DNA of 13,582 nt, taken from positions 3,249-16,830 of the forward strand of contig DDKM01000087.1 in NCBI GenBank assembly GCA_002339345.1. Direction: 5' to 3'. The translations under genes and the position numbers were made by a program. How positions within the stretch are numbered: position 1 is the stretch's first letter; the number at the start of each line of letters is the position of its first letter. The DNA is from Firmicutes bacterium UBA2598 (GTDB lineage: Bacteria; Bacillota; PH28-bin88). The notes under the pieces are model-generated. The model was not told the origin of the DNA, made no database searches, and worked only from the letters and a program-made list of their open reading frames with translations. This document shows, one piece after another, positions 13,572-13,582 of the stretch.

Positions 13572-13582
13572 CCCCTTCCAAA

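Overview
The window looks like a chromosomal segment from a GC-rich, Gram-positive-type Firmicute, perhaps a Peptococcaceae or Moorella-like clostridial lineage. The lineage is an inference from gene order and protein style; no rRNA or other marker is present. The strongest clue is the right-hand block, whose minus-strand order mntP, ywlE, rpiB, ywlG, glyA, upp is the order of the Bacillus subtilis ywl-glyA-upp region. GTG and TTG starts with strong Shine-Dalgarno sequences are common. I see no tRNA, rRNA, CRISPR array, transposase or phage gene.

Left part (1-8308): envelope sensing and export. On the minus strand, an 868-residue HlyD/MacA-type adaptor (442-3048) overlaps an ABC ATPase of the MacB/LolD/YknY type (<1-458) that runs off the left edge. 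A FtsX-like permease would be expected next, outside the window. Upstream of them, after an intrinsic terminator, lies a response regulator/sensor kinase pair (4547-5224 and 3177-4550) that closely resembles CssR/CssS, the secretion-stress system. Divergent from cssR, on the plus strand, are a small secreted YckD/DUF2680-like protein (5531-6043) with a strong terminator, then a second OmpR-type regulator and BaeS-like kinase (6215-8308).

Right part (8385-12681): conserved housekeeping on the minus strand. mntP (Mn2+ exporter) and ywlE (protein-arginine phosphatase) form one unit ending in an intrinsic terminator. rpiB, ywlG (UPF0340), glyA and upp follow as a second unit. It converges on the second sensor kinase with only 76 bases between stop codons.

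Far right (12857-13571): a compact ribbon-helix-helix antitoxin/PIN-domain toxin pair (vapBC type) on the minus strand, with a good promoter and an inverted repeat over its -10 element. It sits where the sua5/ywlC end of the ywl cluster would be expected.

The most unusual item is the adaptor protein. It carries eight lipoyl/biotinyl-like half-motifs and two beta-barrel segments, including three 60-residue repeats with a matching 180-base periodicity in the DNA. Together with two two-component systems and a small exported helical protein, it suggests an envelope- or secretion-stress export locus. That functional link is an inference.
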